Notes: generated from the sequence alone by a model not told the origin. Shown: positions 7,623 through 16,255, counted from the stretch's first letter. The stretch: 16,271 nucleotides of DNA from an uncultured Bdellovibrio sp. (GCF_946478835.1 NZ_CAMLDV010000076.1:1-16271); one strand, 5' to 3'. Translations and numbers: made by a program.

Positions 7623-7712
7623 AATTCAAATTCTCACCTATCCCAGAGGCCCCGTCAACGCTAGACCTTAGATAGAGTATAGTGGTATGGTTTTTTGAAT
7701 CCGAGGTGATAC
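7623..7712. promoter_or_regulatory. Divergent promoter region between coiled-coil gene and pyrC
   Basis: This 90-bp gap holds candidate elements for both sides. For the minus strand, TTGACG (complement of 7653-7658) and GAGAAT (complement of 7630-7635) are 17 bp apart. For pyrC, TATAGT (7678-7683) is a 5/6 match to a -10 element, with no good -35. GAGGTGAT just before the ATG at 7713 is a strong SD. No attenuator or PyrR-type leader is visible. Confidence 0.4.
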
Positions 7713-9065
7713 ATGTCTCAGCGCCCTTTTGATCTTCTTATTCAAGGTGGAATCTGCTTACTCCCCCATCCTTCGGGAACGGGCTTGATCGAACAACAGG
7801 CCGATATTGGCATTCTAGATGGCCGCATCGAAAAAATTCGCGACTCTATTACAGATCCTGCCGTCAGAACGATTAAAGCGGAGGGATTGCACGTCCTTCC
7901 CGGTATCATCGATAGCCAGGTTCATTTTCGTGAGCCAGGTCTGACTCACAAAGAAGATCTGGAAACGGGAACCAAGGCCGCCATTCTTGGTGGTGTTACG
8001 AGTATTTTTGAAATGCCGAACACCAATCCACCAACAACCACGAAAGAAGCTTTCGCCGAGAAACTTCAAAGAGCCCAAGGTCGAGCTCACAGCAACTATG
8101 CTTTTTTTATTGGCGGGTCTCATGACAATGTCGACCGGCTGGCAGAGCTTGAAAAATTGCCTCATTGTTCTGGCATTAAAATTTTCATGGGAAGCTCCAC
8201 GGGAAATCTTTTGGTGGAAGATGACGAAACACTCGAAAGAATTTTGCGCCAAGGCACTCGTCGAGTGATTTTTCACAGTGAAGATGAAATGCGACTGCGC
8301 GAAAGAAAGCATATCGCGGTTGATATGGCCGATCCTCATTATCATCCGGTGTGGAGAGATGTAGAGACCGCAGTGAACTCGACAACAAGACTTTTGCGTT
8401 TAGCGCGTAAAACAGGACGCCGTATTCACGTGCTTCATGTTTCCACGGGTGAAGAGATGGATCTTTTAAAAGATCAAAAAGACATCGCCACTGTCGAAGT
8501 TCTTCCGCAACATCTCACACTTTATGCTCCTGATTGTTACGATCGCTTAGGAACTTACGCTCAACAAAATCCGCCGATTCGTGAAAAGCGACATTTGGAT
8601 CGCATTTGGAAAGCGGTTTTAGATGGCACAGTGGACGTGATTGGTTCAGATCATGCCCCCCACACACGCGAAGAAAAAGAACGTCCTTATCCGCAAAGTC
8701 CTTCAGGCGTTCCTGGCGTGCAAACACTTCTTCCGATCATGCTGAATCACGTTCATGAGGGCCGCCTGACTTTGCGTCGTTTTGTGGAGATGGTGACGGA
8801 AAATCCTTGTCGCGTTTTTGGAATCCAAAACAAAGGACGCCTTCGTCAGGGCTTTGACGCTGATATCACTTTGGTTGATTTGAAAAAAACAAAGACCATT
8901 GATAATTCTTGGATCGCAAGTCGCTGCGGATGGACTCCGTTTCATGGCATGTCCGTGACAGGATGGATGACTCACACGATTGTAGGCGGTCACCTTGTGA
9001 TGGAAAACGATCAAGTGCTGATGCTTCCCCAAGGAAAACCCGTTAACTTTTTGGAAACAAATTAA
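7713..9065 (+). CDS. pyrC: Dihydroorotase
   Basis: Dihydroorotase catalyses the reversible cyclisation of carbamoyl aspartate to dihydroorotate in pyrimidine synthesis, in the cytoplasm. The 450-residue protein is of the amidohydrolase-fold, long (class I-like) type. Visible sites are DSQVHFREPG (67-76), the likely carboxylated Lys156 in GIKIFMGSSTGN, His188 (FHSED), His242 (LHVST) and Asp313 in GSDHAPH, then SGVPGVQ (331-337), typical of the substrate loop. The first His of the usual HxH metal pair is Gln69; I recall the same DxQVHFREPG form in Bacteroidetes enzymes, so this is probably a clade feature. Start choice is supported by GAGGTGAT 5 nt upstream. The stop overlaps the next ATG by 1 nt (TAATG), so the gene leads a coupled operon. 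Confidence 0.93.
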   Translation: MSQRPFDLLIQGGICLLPHPSGTGLIEQQADIGILDGRIEKIRDSITDPAVRTIKAEGLHVLPGIIDSQVHFREPGLTHKEDLETGTKAAILGGVTSIFEMPNTNPPTTTKEAFAEKLQRAQGRAHSNYAFFIGGSHDNVDRLAELEKLPHCSGIKIFMGSSTGNLLVEDDETLERILRQGTRRVIFHSEDEMRLRERKHIAVDMADPHYHPVWRDVETAVNSTTRLLRLARKTGRRIHVLHVSTGEEMDLLKDQKDIATVEVLPQHLTLYAPDCYDRLGTYAQQNPPIREKRHLDRIWKAVLDGTVDVIGSDHAPHTREEKERPYPQSPSGVPGVQTLLPIMLNHVHEGRLTLRRFVEMVTENPCRVFGIQNKGRLRQGFDADITLVDLKKTKTIDNSWIASRCGWTPFHGMSVTGWMTHTIVGGHLVMENDQVLMLPQGKPVNFLETN

Positions 9066-9655
9066 TGCAACCCAATTCTTCTGCCAGTCCTAAAGCTCAG
9101 GCCGCAAGTCTTTTCTTTGCGGGCCTTCTTCCCGTTATCGCCTTTACATTGATTGAAGAATACTACGGAACCGTAGCTGGATTGATTGCCGGGATGGTTT
9201 TTGGTGTCGGAGAAATTTCTTGGGAGCTTTATAAATACAAAAAAGTTCAAAAACTCACTTGGTTCGGGAATGGAATGCTTTTTATTCTGGGAGGCATTTC
9301 ACTAATTTCTTCTGAAGGTCTTTGGTTTAAACTGCAGCCTGCTTTGATGGAAGGTCTTTTTGCTTTGATCTTGTGGGGCTCGGTCATTATGAAAAAGCCT
9401 TTGTTTGTGTATCTCGCTGAACAACAAGGTCATCAATTTCCTGATATTGTCAAAACCCGCATGAATGGCATCACGATTCGCTCTGGATTTTTCTTTGCTA
9501 TTCACACAGGACTTGCCGTGTGGGCCGCACTGGCATGGAGCACGACCGCTTGGGCTCTGCTCAAAGGTATCGGTCTAACCGTGAGTTTCATTCTGTATCT
9601 TGTCATGGAGGGTTTCCTCTTAAGAAGAGCCGTTTTAAAACAAAAGGCAGAATGA
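9065..9655 (+). CDS. YciB/IspZ-family inner-membrane protein
   Basis: The protein has 196 residues and about six transmembrane helices (approximately 13-31, 35-55, 66-83, 92-110, 140-158 and 165-186). The order of LLPVIAF, a basic YKYKKV, WFKLQP, MKKPL (109-113), FFFAI and a final WALLKGIGLT block matches the YciB (intracellular septation protein A) family, which is tied to envelope integrity and cell elongation in enterobacteria. The N-terminus is about ten residues longer than in E. coli. The start codon overlaps the pyrC stop (TAATG), and the stop overlaps the next start (ATGA), so it is the middle gene of a translationally coupled set. Membrane location is certain; a septation role is inferred from the family. 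Confidence 0.83.
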   Translation: MQPNSSASPKAQAASLFFAGLLPVIAFTLIEEYYGTVAGLIAGMVFGVGEISWELYKYKKVQKLTWFGNGMLFILGGISLISSEGLWFKLQPALMEGLFALILWGSVIMKKPLFVYLAEQQGHQFPDIVKTRMNGITIRSGFFFAIHTGLAVWAALAWSTTAWALLKGIGLTVSFILYLVMEGFLLRRAVLKQKAE

Positions 9656-10482
9656 GATATGCATTACTAATTCTTTTTGTCATAGCTTTAAGCGCCTGCA
9701 ACAGATCGGATATTTTCTTCCGATTTGCTGACGACCTTGCTGTTTCCAAAACAGATGACTATTTCAATCTTACAAGCGAACAACACGACGATCTTCGTAA
9801 AGATGTGCAAAAAGACATTCAGAACATCAAAAAAGAACTTTTGCCCCAAGTCGCAAAAACTTTGCGAGAGATCGAACCTGAAGTTCAAAAAGACAAACCG
9901 AATGCCGAATTGATCTCTCGCCACTTTGATGAATTTCAGAATTACTTTAAAAAAGTTTCCGCCTATTTCAAAAACACCGCCGTCAAAGTTTCGTTGAAAC
10001 TTAAATCCGATCAATACACTCACTTCGCCAAAGAACTTAGAGACGAGATCAAAGAAACTGAAAGCAGCAATGAGCTTCCTGAAGATTCCCTAAATCAAAC
10101 TTTTAAACGCTATCGTAGGTCGATAGAATTTTGGATCGGCGGACTTTCAAACGATCAGAAAGAAAAAATTAAGAAATTTATCAGCACTCATCCCTACCCC
10201 TGGAGATTGCAAAATCAGAGCAAGGAATTTGTCTTAAAGCAGTTTTTGGATTCTAAAGAAAACCCTGAGAAATTAAAAAAATTCGTAGCGGACTTTTACG
10301 ACGACTTTGAAGCCGTAAAACTTCCGGCCTACACAACGGCCCTCAACGAACATAAAAAGGCTTTTCAGAAATTCCTCATTGAAGAATTCTGGCAAAGCCT
10401 TTCTAAAGAACAAAAAACGAATTTAAAAGAAAACCTTTTAGCCCGCGCCGAAGAACTGGAAAAGATTTCTCAGCGTCCTTGA
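9652..10482 (+). CDS. DUF6279-like lipoprotein
   Basis: The start at 9652 (276 residues) is preferred over an in-frame ATG at 9520 inside the preceding gene, because it yields a lipoprotein signal, MRYALLILFVIALSAC, with lipobox LSAC and Cys16, and because it forms an ATGA overlap with the preceding stop, with AAGG upstream. The rest is highly helical and charged, rich in Lys and Glu. The segment DYFNLTSEQHDDLRKDVQ, with Asp-Tyr, Leu-Thr and Gln spaced as in WLDDYxxLTxEQ, identifies it as DUF6279-like; that family has no established function. It is probably anchored in the envelope and cotranscribed with pyrC and the YciB-like gene. The last 13 nt overlap the convergent crotonase gene. Confidence 0.86.
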   Translation: MRYALLILFVIALSACNRSDIFFRFADDLAVSKTDDYFNLTSEQHDDLRKDVQKDIQNIKKELLPQVAKTLREIEPEVQKDKPNAELISRHFDEFQNYFKKVSAYFKNTAVKVSLKLKSDQYTHFAKELRDEIKETESSNELPEDSLNQTFKRYRRSIEFWIGGLSNDQKEKIKKFISTHPYPWRLQNQSKEFVLKQFLDSKENPEKLKKFVADFYDDFEAVKLPAYTTALNEHKKAFQKFLIEEFWQSLSKEQKTNLKENLLARAEELEKISQRP

Positions 10483-11285
10483 AAATCCGGAGCCTTTTTA
10501 TCTTTCATCGCTTGCAACGCCGTAAAGTGATCTTCTGTTCTTTGCGTGATCCCCTGATAAGCCGCAGACAAATCTAAGATTGTATTTAGATCGTTCAAAT
10601 ATGCCATCTTCATCGCTTTCTTTGTCATTTGCACAGCAACCGGTGCATTGGCAGCGACTTTGTCAGCGATCTTTTGTGTTTCAGTTTCTAAAACATCCTC
10701 ACCGACAAAGTAATTCAGAAGTCCCCATTTATACGCCTCTTCCCCTGCCACAAGATCACCCGTTAAAGACATCTGCATGGCTTTAGAAAAGCCGATCACG
10801 CGTTGAAGGAAGAAGGTACCACCATCGCCAGGAACAAGTCCTAACTTCACGAAGGTTTCACCGAATTTGGATTTCGCAGTTCCCACTCGCAAATCACACA
10901 TCATTGCAAGATCACAGCCTGCTCCAATCGCAGGACCATTCACCATCGCAATCACCGGAGTTGAAAGTTCTTCGATGCATTTAGGAATTTGTTGAATGCC
11001 GTGAATGTAGCGCATGCGAAGTTCGTTGGCTTCTCCAGCGAACATGCCCGTTTTATTTTGCATGGCCTTCACATCGCCACCTGCGCAGAACGTAGGACCT
11101 TCGCCTTTTAAAACAATCACGCGCACCGCCGGATCAAAATCAGCATGCTTTAAAACGCGTGTCAGGGAATCGACCATTTCCAAGGAAATCGCATTGCTTT
11201 GTTCGGGGTTATTGAGCATCACCCACAGAGTGTGTGAAGACAGAGACAATTTGAGATGCTGGAATGCTTGAGAATAGAACGACAT
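10470..11285 (-). CDS. Crotonase-family enzyme (enoyl-CoA hydratase/isomerase)
   Basis: The product has 271 residues, typical of a single crotonase domain that acts on acyl-CoA thioesters in the cytoplasm. CAGGDVKAM (67-75) and GPAIGAGCDLAMMCD (117-131) provide the oxyanion-hole backbone; GLVPGDGG (149-156) and the C-terminal helices complete the fold. Compared with classical enoyl-CoA hydratase, the position of the first catalytic Glu is Asp125, and that of the second appears to be Phe145, with Glu143 two residues earlier. The exact reaction is therefore uncertain: isomerase, hydratase with altered chemistry, or another crotonase activity. GGGGAG lies about 7 nt before the ATG. It follows the giant lipoprotein gene by 60 nt on the same strand and could share its transcript. 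It overlaps the convergent lipoprotein gene by 13 nt. Confidence 0.92.
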   Translation of the reverse strand: MSFYSQAFQHLKLSLSSHTLWVMLNNPEQSNAISLEMVDSLTRVLKHADFDPAVRVIVLKGEGPTFCAGGDVKAMQNKTGMFAGEANELRMRYIHGIQQIPKCIEELSTPVIAMVNGPAIGAGCDLAMMCDLRVGTAKSKFGETFVKLGLVPGDGGTFFLQRVIGFSKAMQMSLTGDLVAGEEAYKWGLLNYFVGEDVLETETQKIADKVAANAPVAVQMTKKAMKMAYLNDLNTILDLSAAYQGITQRTEDHFTALQAMKDKKAPDFQGR

Positions 11286-11345
11286 AAGACTTCTCCCCTG
11301 TACAAATTGAAGCAGAAGCGAAGTCCTTTGTGAATTGAAATCCTC
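11286..11345 (-). other. Intergenic gap between giant lipoprotein and crotonase genes
   Basis: These 60 bp hold the crotonase SD but no convincing terminator hairpin with a U tract, so read-through from the upstream gene is possible. No strong -10/-35 pair was found. Confidence 0.35.
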
Positions 11346-14300
11346 TTAAGGGAGGAAATACTCAATCAACGCAGGCAAGCCATTTTGTTTGGCCATCATC
11401 ACTAAACGCTTTGGTTTAGGACCTGACGCTGGTTTTACTAAAATACGACGACCTTCGCACGTGATATTATTCGCTGGCATTGTGAGCTGCGTGATCGTGT
11501 AGTGAGTGTTTTCAACAAGGGGCCAATTTGCAACAGAGCTTAAGTCACCCGCATTTGTGATATTTGCCTTATAGAGCTTACCACCTGTGCAGTAATAAAT
11601 ATTTCCACTGTCATAGGTAAAACCTGAAGGACGCGAAGGCAGTGTCAAAAGTTTGTGTGTCATACCACCATGAACAACGTGCATCACACCTTCATAGGAA
11701 GATCCCGTAGTTCTAGTCGGATTCAAGAGCCATCCAGAAAGAGGACCATAATAAACAGGAGCCCCCATTCTATGCATTCCCGTCACGCCCAGATTACAAC
11801 TTGTTGACGCTCCATCAGGGCACGAGTCCGTGCTTGAGTCCACCGCAATAGTTCCAGCAACAAACTCTGTTGAAGTCGGCGTAATCAAACGAAGATGGCT
11901 GTTGTTTTGAGCCGTCCCATTCCAGTAGAACTGATTAAATAAAATATTTCCTGCCTGGAAGGCTATCACCGCTGGAGAATATCCGGTGAGTTGAAGATCA
12001 GCATAACTTAAAGATGTTTGTGTGTAGCTCGGTGTCGCGCCCTCACCGTCAAGAATTTGTTCCCACATTCCTGTGGCACGATTCAATTTACAAATCCTGT
12101 GATAATTTGCGTAAGTGCTTGGAGCCGTCACTAGAACACTGTTTAAAGAACAGTTCATGTACAAATCCCCTGTAGCAGGATTTGTCGCAAACGAGTTAGG
12201 CTCACCCCAATTTCCTAATGGAATTCTTTGAGCATTCGCTGCCGTCGCGTAATCCACAATACCGCTTTGGCCATTGCCCGCTATCAGTTGAACTTCAGGC
12301 GAAGCGCCGGGTCTCATCTCACGAATTTTATTTTCTTGATGATCTAGCATAATGACATTGTTGCCAACACCATGATCAATATAAAACACAGAAGCCAAGC
12401 GCATATCTAATCCTGCTCCGCCGTCACCGGCATCTTTGCGCTGACCAAACAATGTATAAACGTTGCCGTTATAGACCGTGCGAATGATCCCGCGAGTGGA
12501 AAAGAAAATGCGACCGTAGCGATCCACGAAGGCGTCATCTAAAGAAACCGCACATGATGTGGCTGCAGTTCCATCGGCACAGTCTCCCATTGCGCCCGTG
12601 CCAAGAACTCTTGTCCACGTGCCGTCATCATTCAGTCGAGAAACGGAATGTTCGGTATAACGATTAGACCGGTAAACCCGTCCATCCAGAGACTGCACGT
12701 CGTAATAGACAAGACTGTTGTTTGAAGCAAAGGGATGATTCGGATAAACACCATTACCAATCCACGTTGCCGGATCAAGCTCTGTCATATTTCCGTAAGA
12801 ATTTCCCGGCACACTGTACACGGCATTCACGTAGGCTTTTAAGATGTCACTTGTTTGCGGATCATAGCGCAAACTAAAGAACGAATAAGGTTGCGTGTTC
12901 AAATCCCACGACGGTAGATCCTTCACACCCGTTCCTGAAAAACGGATGGATTCCACACGAGGTACGGCAAGAGATCCTTTGTAAACACGAATGCGACCGC
13001 CATTGTCTTTGGCAACGCCGGGCTTGTCAGAAACAAAGTATATATCTCCATTTGGCAGAGCTACAAAAATAGATCGCTTACGAATCGTCCAAGATTCATC
13101 CAAGGACACATTTGTTGTCAGATTGATTTTTAAATCGCGAGGGTCTGCCACCGTGTCAGCAGTGTTCGTTCCTAAATTTCCCGCAGGATCAGCTCCAATC
13201 AAAGTCTCAATTGTCATGGGTTCCACATTCGTATCAATACGGCGGATCATATAGCGGTCATAAACCAAGATGCGATTTTGATAATCCAAAGTCGTGCGCA
13301 AGATTGCCTTTGCACGCGCTTGCTCAACAGGAATTCCATCACCAAAAGAATCTTCATTCGTCTTTGCTAAACGCAAAAGAACTTTGGAGTTGTTTGTTTT
13401 AGGATCAATGTACATCAGGCCGTAAGAAGAATCGTTAAAGAAAATTTTCCCGTCCGTTGTTACAAGCAACGTTCCCGGAGCCATATCATTTCCAACCGTC
13501 GTATTAAAGACCGTCTTCTTGGCATTGCCGTTGTGGCCAGCGTCTTGATTTCCGGCAAGCAGATTTAAATTCTGACTGTTCAGCGGAGGACTGGTCACCT
13601 GCGAGGTCTGACCGTAGTTATCCGTCACACGCAATTGCAATTTGAAAAATGAATTATTCGGAAACGACGAATTCCAAACCCAACAGCCCGTGTGAGGAGC
13701 GGAATAACTACAACTTGCCCCATTTGAAGAACTGTTGCTTAAAGTGTCCGAGATCAATGTGTACTGACTTCCATCCGTTGAGGAATAAAGTTCCACTTTA
13801 GAAATACTGCCGTTATCACTGGCGGCCCATTTAATATAAACAGAAGCTCCGTTGGCGAAGTTCATATCCGCATTGATCGGTGGTGCATTGGGTGTCGTCG
13901 AATTGACGGTCAAGAAATTAGAAACCGTTGGTGGAGCATCATTGATATAATTGATGGTGTTAAAGTCTTTCTTCAGCGTCGCTGAATTTGTACTGATATT
14001 TCCGGCAACGTCACGAACCCACGCATAAATATTATAAGTGCCAAAATTAATTCCTAAAAAGAAATCGAAATCCACGAGTAAGAGATCTGGCAACTCTTCA
14101 AGGCCGGGCTTTGGTGCTTTCACGGAAACCCAACAAGTATCTGAAGCTGCGGGCGCTGAGTTCGTGGTTTTAAAACAGAAATCCGTAATCGCCGTTTCAC
14201 CGTCGTGGGCTTGCAAACTCACCGTCACGTAAGAGCGAACCGTGTCTGAAGGTGTCAAAGATCCATTGATCTTCATTTGATTGGCAGAAATCACAGGAGC

Positions 14301-16193
14301 AATCGTATCAACAACAGCATCAAAAGCATTGGACACTCCATAGCCTGTCAAACCGTTGTCATCCGTGAGCATCGCACGAACTTTCATTCCCACTTGATAG
14401 GAAGGAGGCGCCCAATTCACCACAAAAGATTTTGCATTCATTGGACCGGCAAGTCCCAAGGCTCTGCTTGCAGCAAAGTTCCAGGTAGTTCCACCGTTTG
14501 TGGAGTACTGCAATGTCAAAACGGCCGATGCCGACACGGTGGTTTCTGTCACGTACACCACAAAAGGATAAGAAACGTTGATGGCAAGCGTAGGCACAGG
14601 ATCAAGGCTTAAGATCGGCGCCTTGCTATCGTAAGTGATCGTGAAGACAGTGGCGGTAGAAATATTTCCTGCTTCGTCGCGTGCATAGAAGCGCACGTTT
14701 CTTAAACCTTGTTGATCGCTAGCACTTAAATCGTAAATATAATTTTGCGCCGCCGTTGAACAGGAAATCCATCCAGAATCACCCAGGGCTGGTGGCGTGT
14801 TTTGTTCTTTCATCAGAATAAATGTATGGTCACTACAATCATTCACCGTGAATTTTGCTAACGCCGCATTTGTTGTTGCAGGAGTATTAAGAGTCACATT
14901 CGGCGGAATGATTGTCGTATCTTTTGTCACTGAATAAAGTGCAATTGAGGAAGCATTTCCCGCCGCATCCGTGGAGGAAACAGAAATATTTTTTGCACCA
15001 TCAACACCCGTCAAAGATAAATTTACAGTGTAGGTTCCCGTAACGGAACAAGGAGTCGTTGTCGGACTTGGAGTAAAGTCGCCGGAAATATTGACTGTTA
15101 ATCCCGCTTCACACGCTCCCGATAAGGTAAAGGCTGATTGAAATTTAGCTCCCGCAAGAGGAGCTGTGATGGTCAAAGCCGGAGCCGTTTTATCAATCAC
15201 CACAACAGAGCTTTCAATCACGGAAGAAGGACCTTGCCAGTTATTCGCTTGGTCGCCACCAATTGTGCAAATGCGATAACTTCCATCTCCACTAAAACTT
15301 AACGAAATAGGTGTCCCCGCAGGCACAGGCGTTGTAGCCATAATGGCTGTCCACTGACCAGAGCAGTCCGTGTCTTTCACCACAATGTATTTGTACTGAG
15401 TTCCGCCGTCTGTCGGAGTTCCCACCGTCACCGTGCGAGGGGTATCGTCATTGCTTAATGAACTTCCTAAAGATCCTAAGGTCACGGGAAGAAGAGGTGC
15501 CACCGTGTCTTTGTTAAACGTTGTACTGACGTTTGTTCCGATATTTCCCGCGAGATCTTTTTGTTGAACTGTGAATGTGCGAAGGCCTTCATCAAGCCCC
15601 GCCACAGAGACAGCTCCAGAAAAACTTCCCCCAAGACACGTGAAAGTATTTAATAAAACACCCTCACTTAAAATTTCAACAGGGCCGTCATCGGATTCAC
15701 ATGCTCCGCCCACGGGAACGGCACCTGCAAAATCATTTCCCACTTCCGCAGAAATCGGAGCACCGAAAGAGACAACAGGAGCAACAACGTCTTTCAAAGC
15801 TGCGGACTCACTGCTGGAACTCACTCCCGCTAAGGACGTGACCGCAAGAACAATCCGATAATCCGTATCGCTCCAGTTTTGAGTGTCGACGTTCAAAGAA
15901 AATTTTTTATTTTTGCAAAGCACTTTAAAATTCCGAGTATCACTGACGGATAAAGAAGAATTCTGCGGAACAAAAGAGACCTGAATTTCTTGGTCTTCGT
16001 AGTAGCACTCCCCTTGAAGTTTTACGGAGCTTAAGTTTGTACCGGAATTAATAACGAGTGATTCCAAACGATCTCCGTTGGAATCCAAAAGGACGGGAGG
16101 TGTTAACGCATTAAAATCCGTGAGCTTGGAATTAAGGCTGCACCCTGCCCCCAATAGCAGTACCAAATTGAGAAGTACCTGTACGTTCCGCAT
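11346..16193 (-). CDS. Giant lipoprotein with Ig-like repeats and C-terminal NHL-type beta-propeller
   Basis: This 1615-residue protein starts with a lipoprotein-like signal (MRNVQVLLNLVLLLGAGCS); Cys18 is preceded by GAG instead of LxG, so the lipobox is unusual. Residues about 135-870 carry a series of Ig-like modules marked by D-x-x-A-P boundaries (DVVAP 135, DTVAP 229, DKTAP 334, DSKAP 522, DTIAP 629) and by recurring DxAGN segments (213, 409, 506, 728). From about 880 to 1480, NHL/propeller-like blades alternate DGKIFF, NGDIYF, DGRVYR and YGRIFFS segments with AGNGQSG-type turns. A last stretch of 135 or so residues is uncharacterised. The most likely role is a surface-displayed adhesin or protein-binding scaffold in the outer envelope. 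No SD precedes the ATG. The architecture is typical of rapidly changing surface proteins. Confidence 0.88.
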   Translation of the reverse strand: MRNVQVLLNLVLLLGAGCSLNSKLTDFNALTPPVLLDSNGDRLESLVINSGTNLSSVKLQGECYYEDQEIQVSFVPQNSSLSVSDTRNFKVLCKNKKFSLNVDTQNWSDTDYRIVLAVTSLAGVSSSSESAALKDVVAPVVSFGAPISAEVGNDFAGAVPVGGACESDDGPVEILSEGVLLNTFTCLGGSFSGAVSVAGLDEGLRTFTVQQKDLAGNIGTNVSTTFNKDTVAPLLPVTLGSLGSSLSNDDTPRTVTVGTPTDGGTQYKYIVVKDTDCSGQWTAIMATTPVPAGTPISLSFSGDGSYRICTIGGDQANNWQGPSSVIESSVVVIDKTAPALTITAPLAGAKFQSAFTLSGACEAGLTVNISGDFTPSPTTTPCSVTGTYTVNLSLTGVDGAKNISVSSTDAAGNASSIALYSVTKDTTIIPPNVTLNTPATTNAALAKFTVNDCSDHTFILMKEQNTPPALGDSGWISCSTAAQNYIYDLSASDQQGLRNVRFYARDEAGNISTATVFTITYDSKAPILSLDPVPTLAINVSYPFVVYVTETTVSASAVLTLQYSTNGGTTWNFAASRALGLAGPMNAKSFVVNWAPPSYQVGMKVRAMLTDDNGLTGYGVSNAFDAVVDTIAPVISANQMKINGSLTPSDTVRSYVTVSLQAHDGETAITDFCFKTTNSAPAASDTCWVSVKAPKPGLEELPDLLLVDFDFFLGINFGTYNIYAWVRDVAGNISTNSATLKKDFNTINYINDAPPTVSNFLTVNSTTPNAPPINADMNFANGASVYIKWAASDNGSISKVELYSSTDGSQYTLISDTLSNSSSNGASCSYSAPHTGCWVWNSSFPNNSFFKLQLRVTDNYGQTSQVTSPPLNSQNLNLLAGNQDAGHNGNAKKTVFNTTVGNDMAPGTLLVTTDGKIFFNDSSYGLMYIDPKTNNSKVLLRLAKTNEDSFGDGIPVEQARAKAILRTTLDYQNRILVYDRYMIRRIDTNVEPMTIETLIGADPAGNLGTNTADTVADPRDLKINLTTNVSLDESWTIRKRSIFVALPNGDIYFVSDKPGVAKDNGGRIRVYKGSLAVPRVESIRFSGTGVKDLPSWDLNTQPYSFFSLRYDPQTSDILKAYVNAVYSVPGNSYGNMTELDPATWIGNGVYPNHPFASNNSLVYYDVQSLDGRVYRSNRYTEHSVSRLNDDGTWTRVLGTGAMGDCADGTAATSCAVSLDDAFVDRYGRIFFSTRGIIRTVYNGNVYTLFGQRKDAGDGGAGLDMRLASVFYIDHGVGNNVIMLDHQENKIREMRPGASPEVQLIAGNGQSGIVDYATAANAQRIPLGNWGEPNSFATNPATGDLYMNCSLNSVLVTAPSTYANYHRICKLNRATGMWEQILDGEGATPSYTQTSLSYADLQLTGYSPAVIAFQAGNILFNQFYWNGTAQNNSHLRLITPTSTEFVAGTIAVDSSTDSCPDGASTSCNLGVTGMHRMGAPVYYGPLSGWLLNPTRTTGSSYEGVMHVVHGGMTHKLLTLPSRPSGFTYDSGNIYYCTGGKLYKANITNAGDLSSVANWPLVENTHYTITQLTMPANNITCEGRRILVKPASGPKPKRLVMMAKQNGLPALIEYFLP

Positions 16194-16199
16194 ACTTTT

Positions 16200-16207
16200 T
16201 TATCGGA
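16200..16207 (-). promoter_or_regulatory. FliA-like -10 element before the giant lipoprotein gene
   Basis: On the minus strand TCCGATAA matches 7 of 8 bases of the sigma-28 -10 consensus GCCGATAA. It ends 6 nt before the ATG at 16193. The expected TAAA -35 element 15 nt upstream is poorly matched (TTAG). Together with the absence of an SD this suggests a leaderless or very short-leader transcript; assignment to FliA is tentative. Confidence 0.35.
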
Positions 16208-16239
16208 ATAGAACGGGGTTCGCTAAATGGACTTGTACA

Positions 16240-16255
16240 AAATACGAACGTATTT
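16240..16255. repeat. Inverted repeat upstream of the giant lipoprotein gene
   Basis: AAATACG and CGTATTT form a perfect 7-bp inverted repeat around an AA centre. It lies 47-62 bp upstream of the ATG at 16193 and could be an operator for a dimeric regulator; only one copy is seen. Nothing else was recognised between the FliA-like element and the window edge. Confidence 0.35.

Noticed and set aside
7815..8345. A 176-codon minus-strand frame inside pyrC
   Set aside because: It is antisense to conserved dihydroorotase motifs and its translation looks random.
9520..9651. Extension of the DUF6279-like gene to an ATG at 9520
   Set aside because: The added residues lie inside the YciB-like gene and precede a clear lipoprotein signal at 9652.
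11341..11356. TCCTC/GAGGA stem at the end of the giant lipoprotein gene as a terminator
   Set aside because: It has only 5 bp, includes the stop codon in its loop, and has no U tract.
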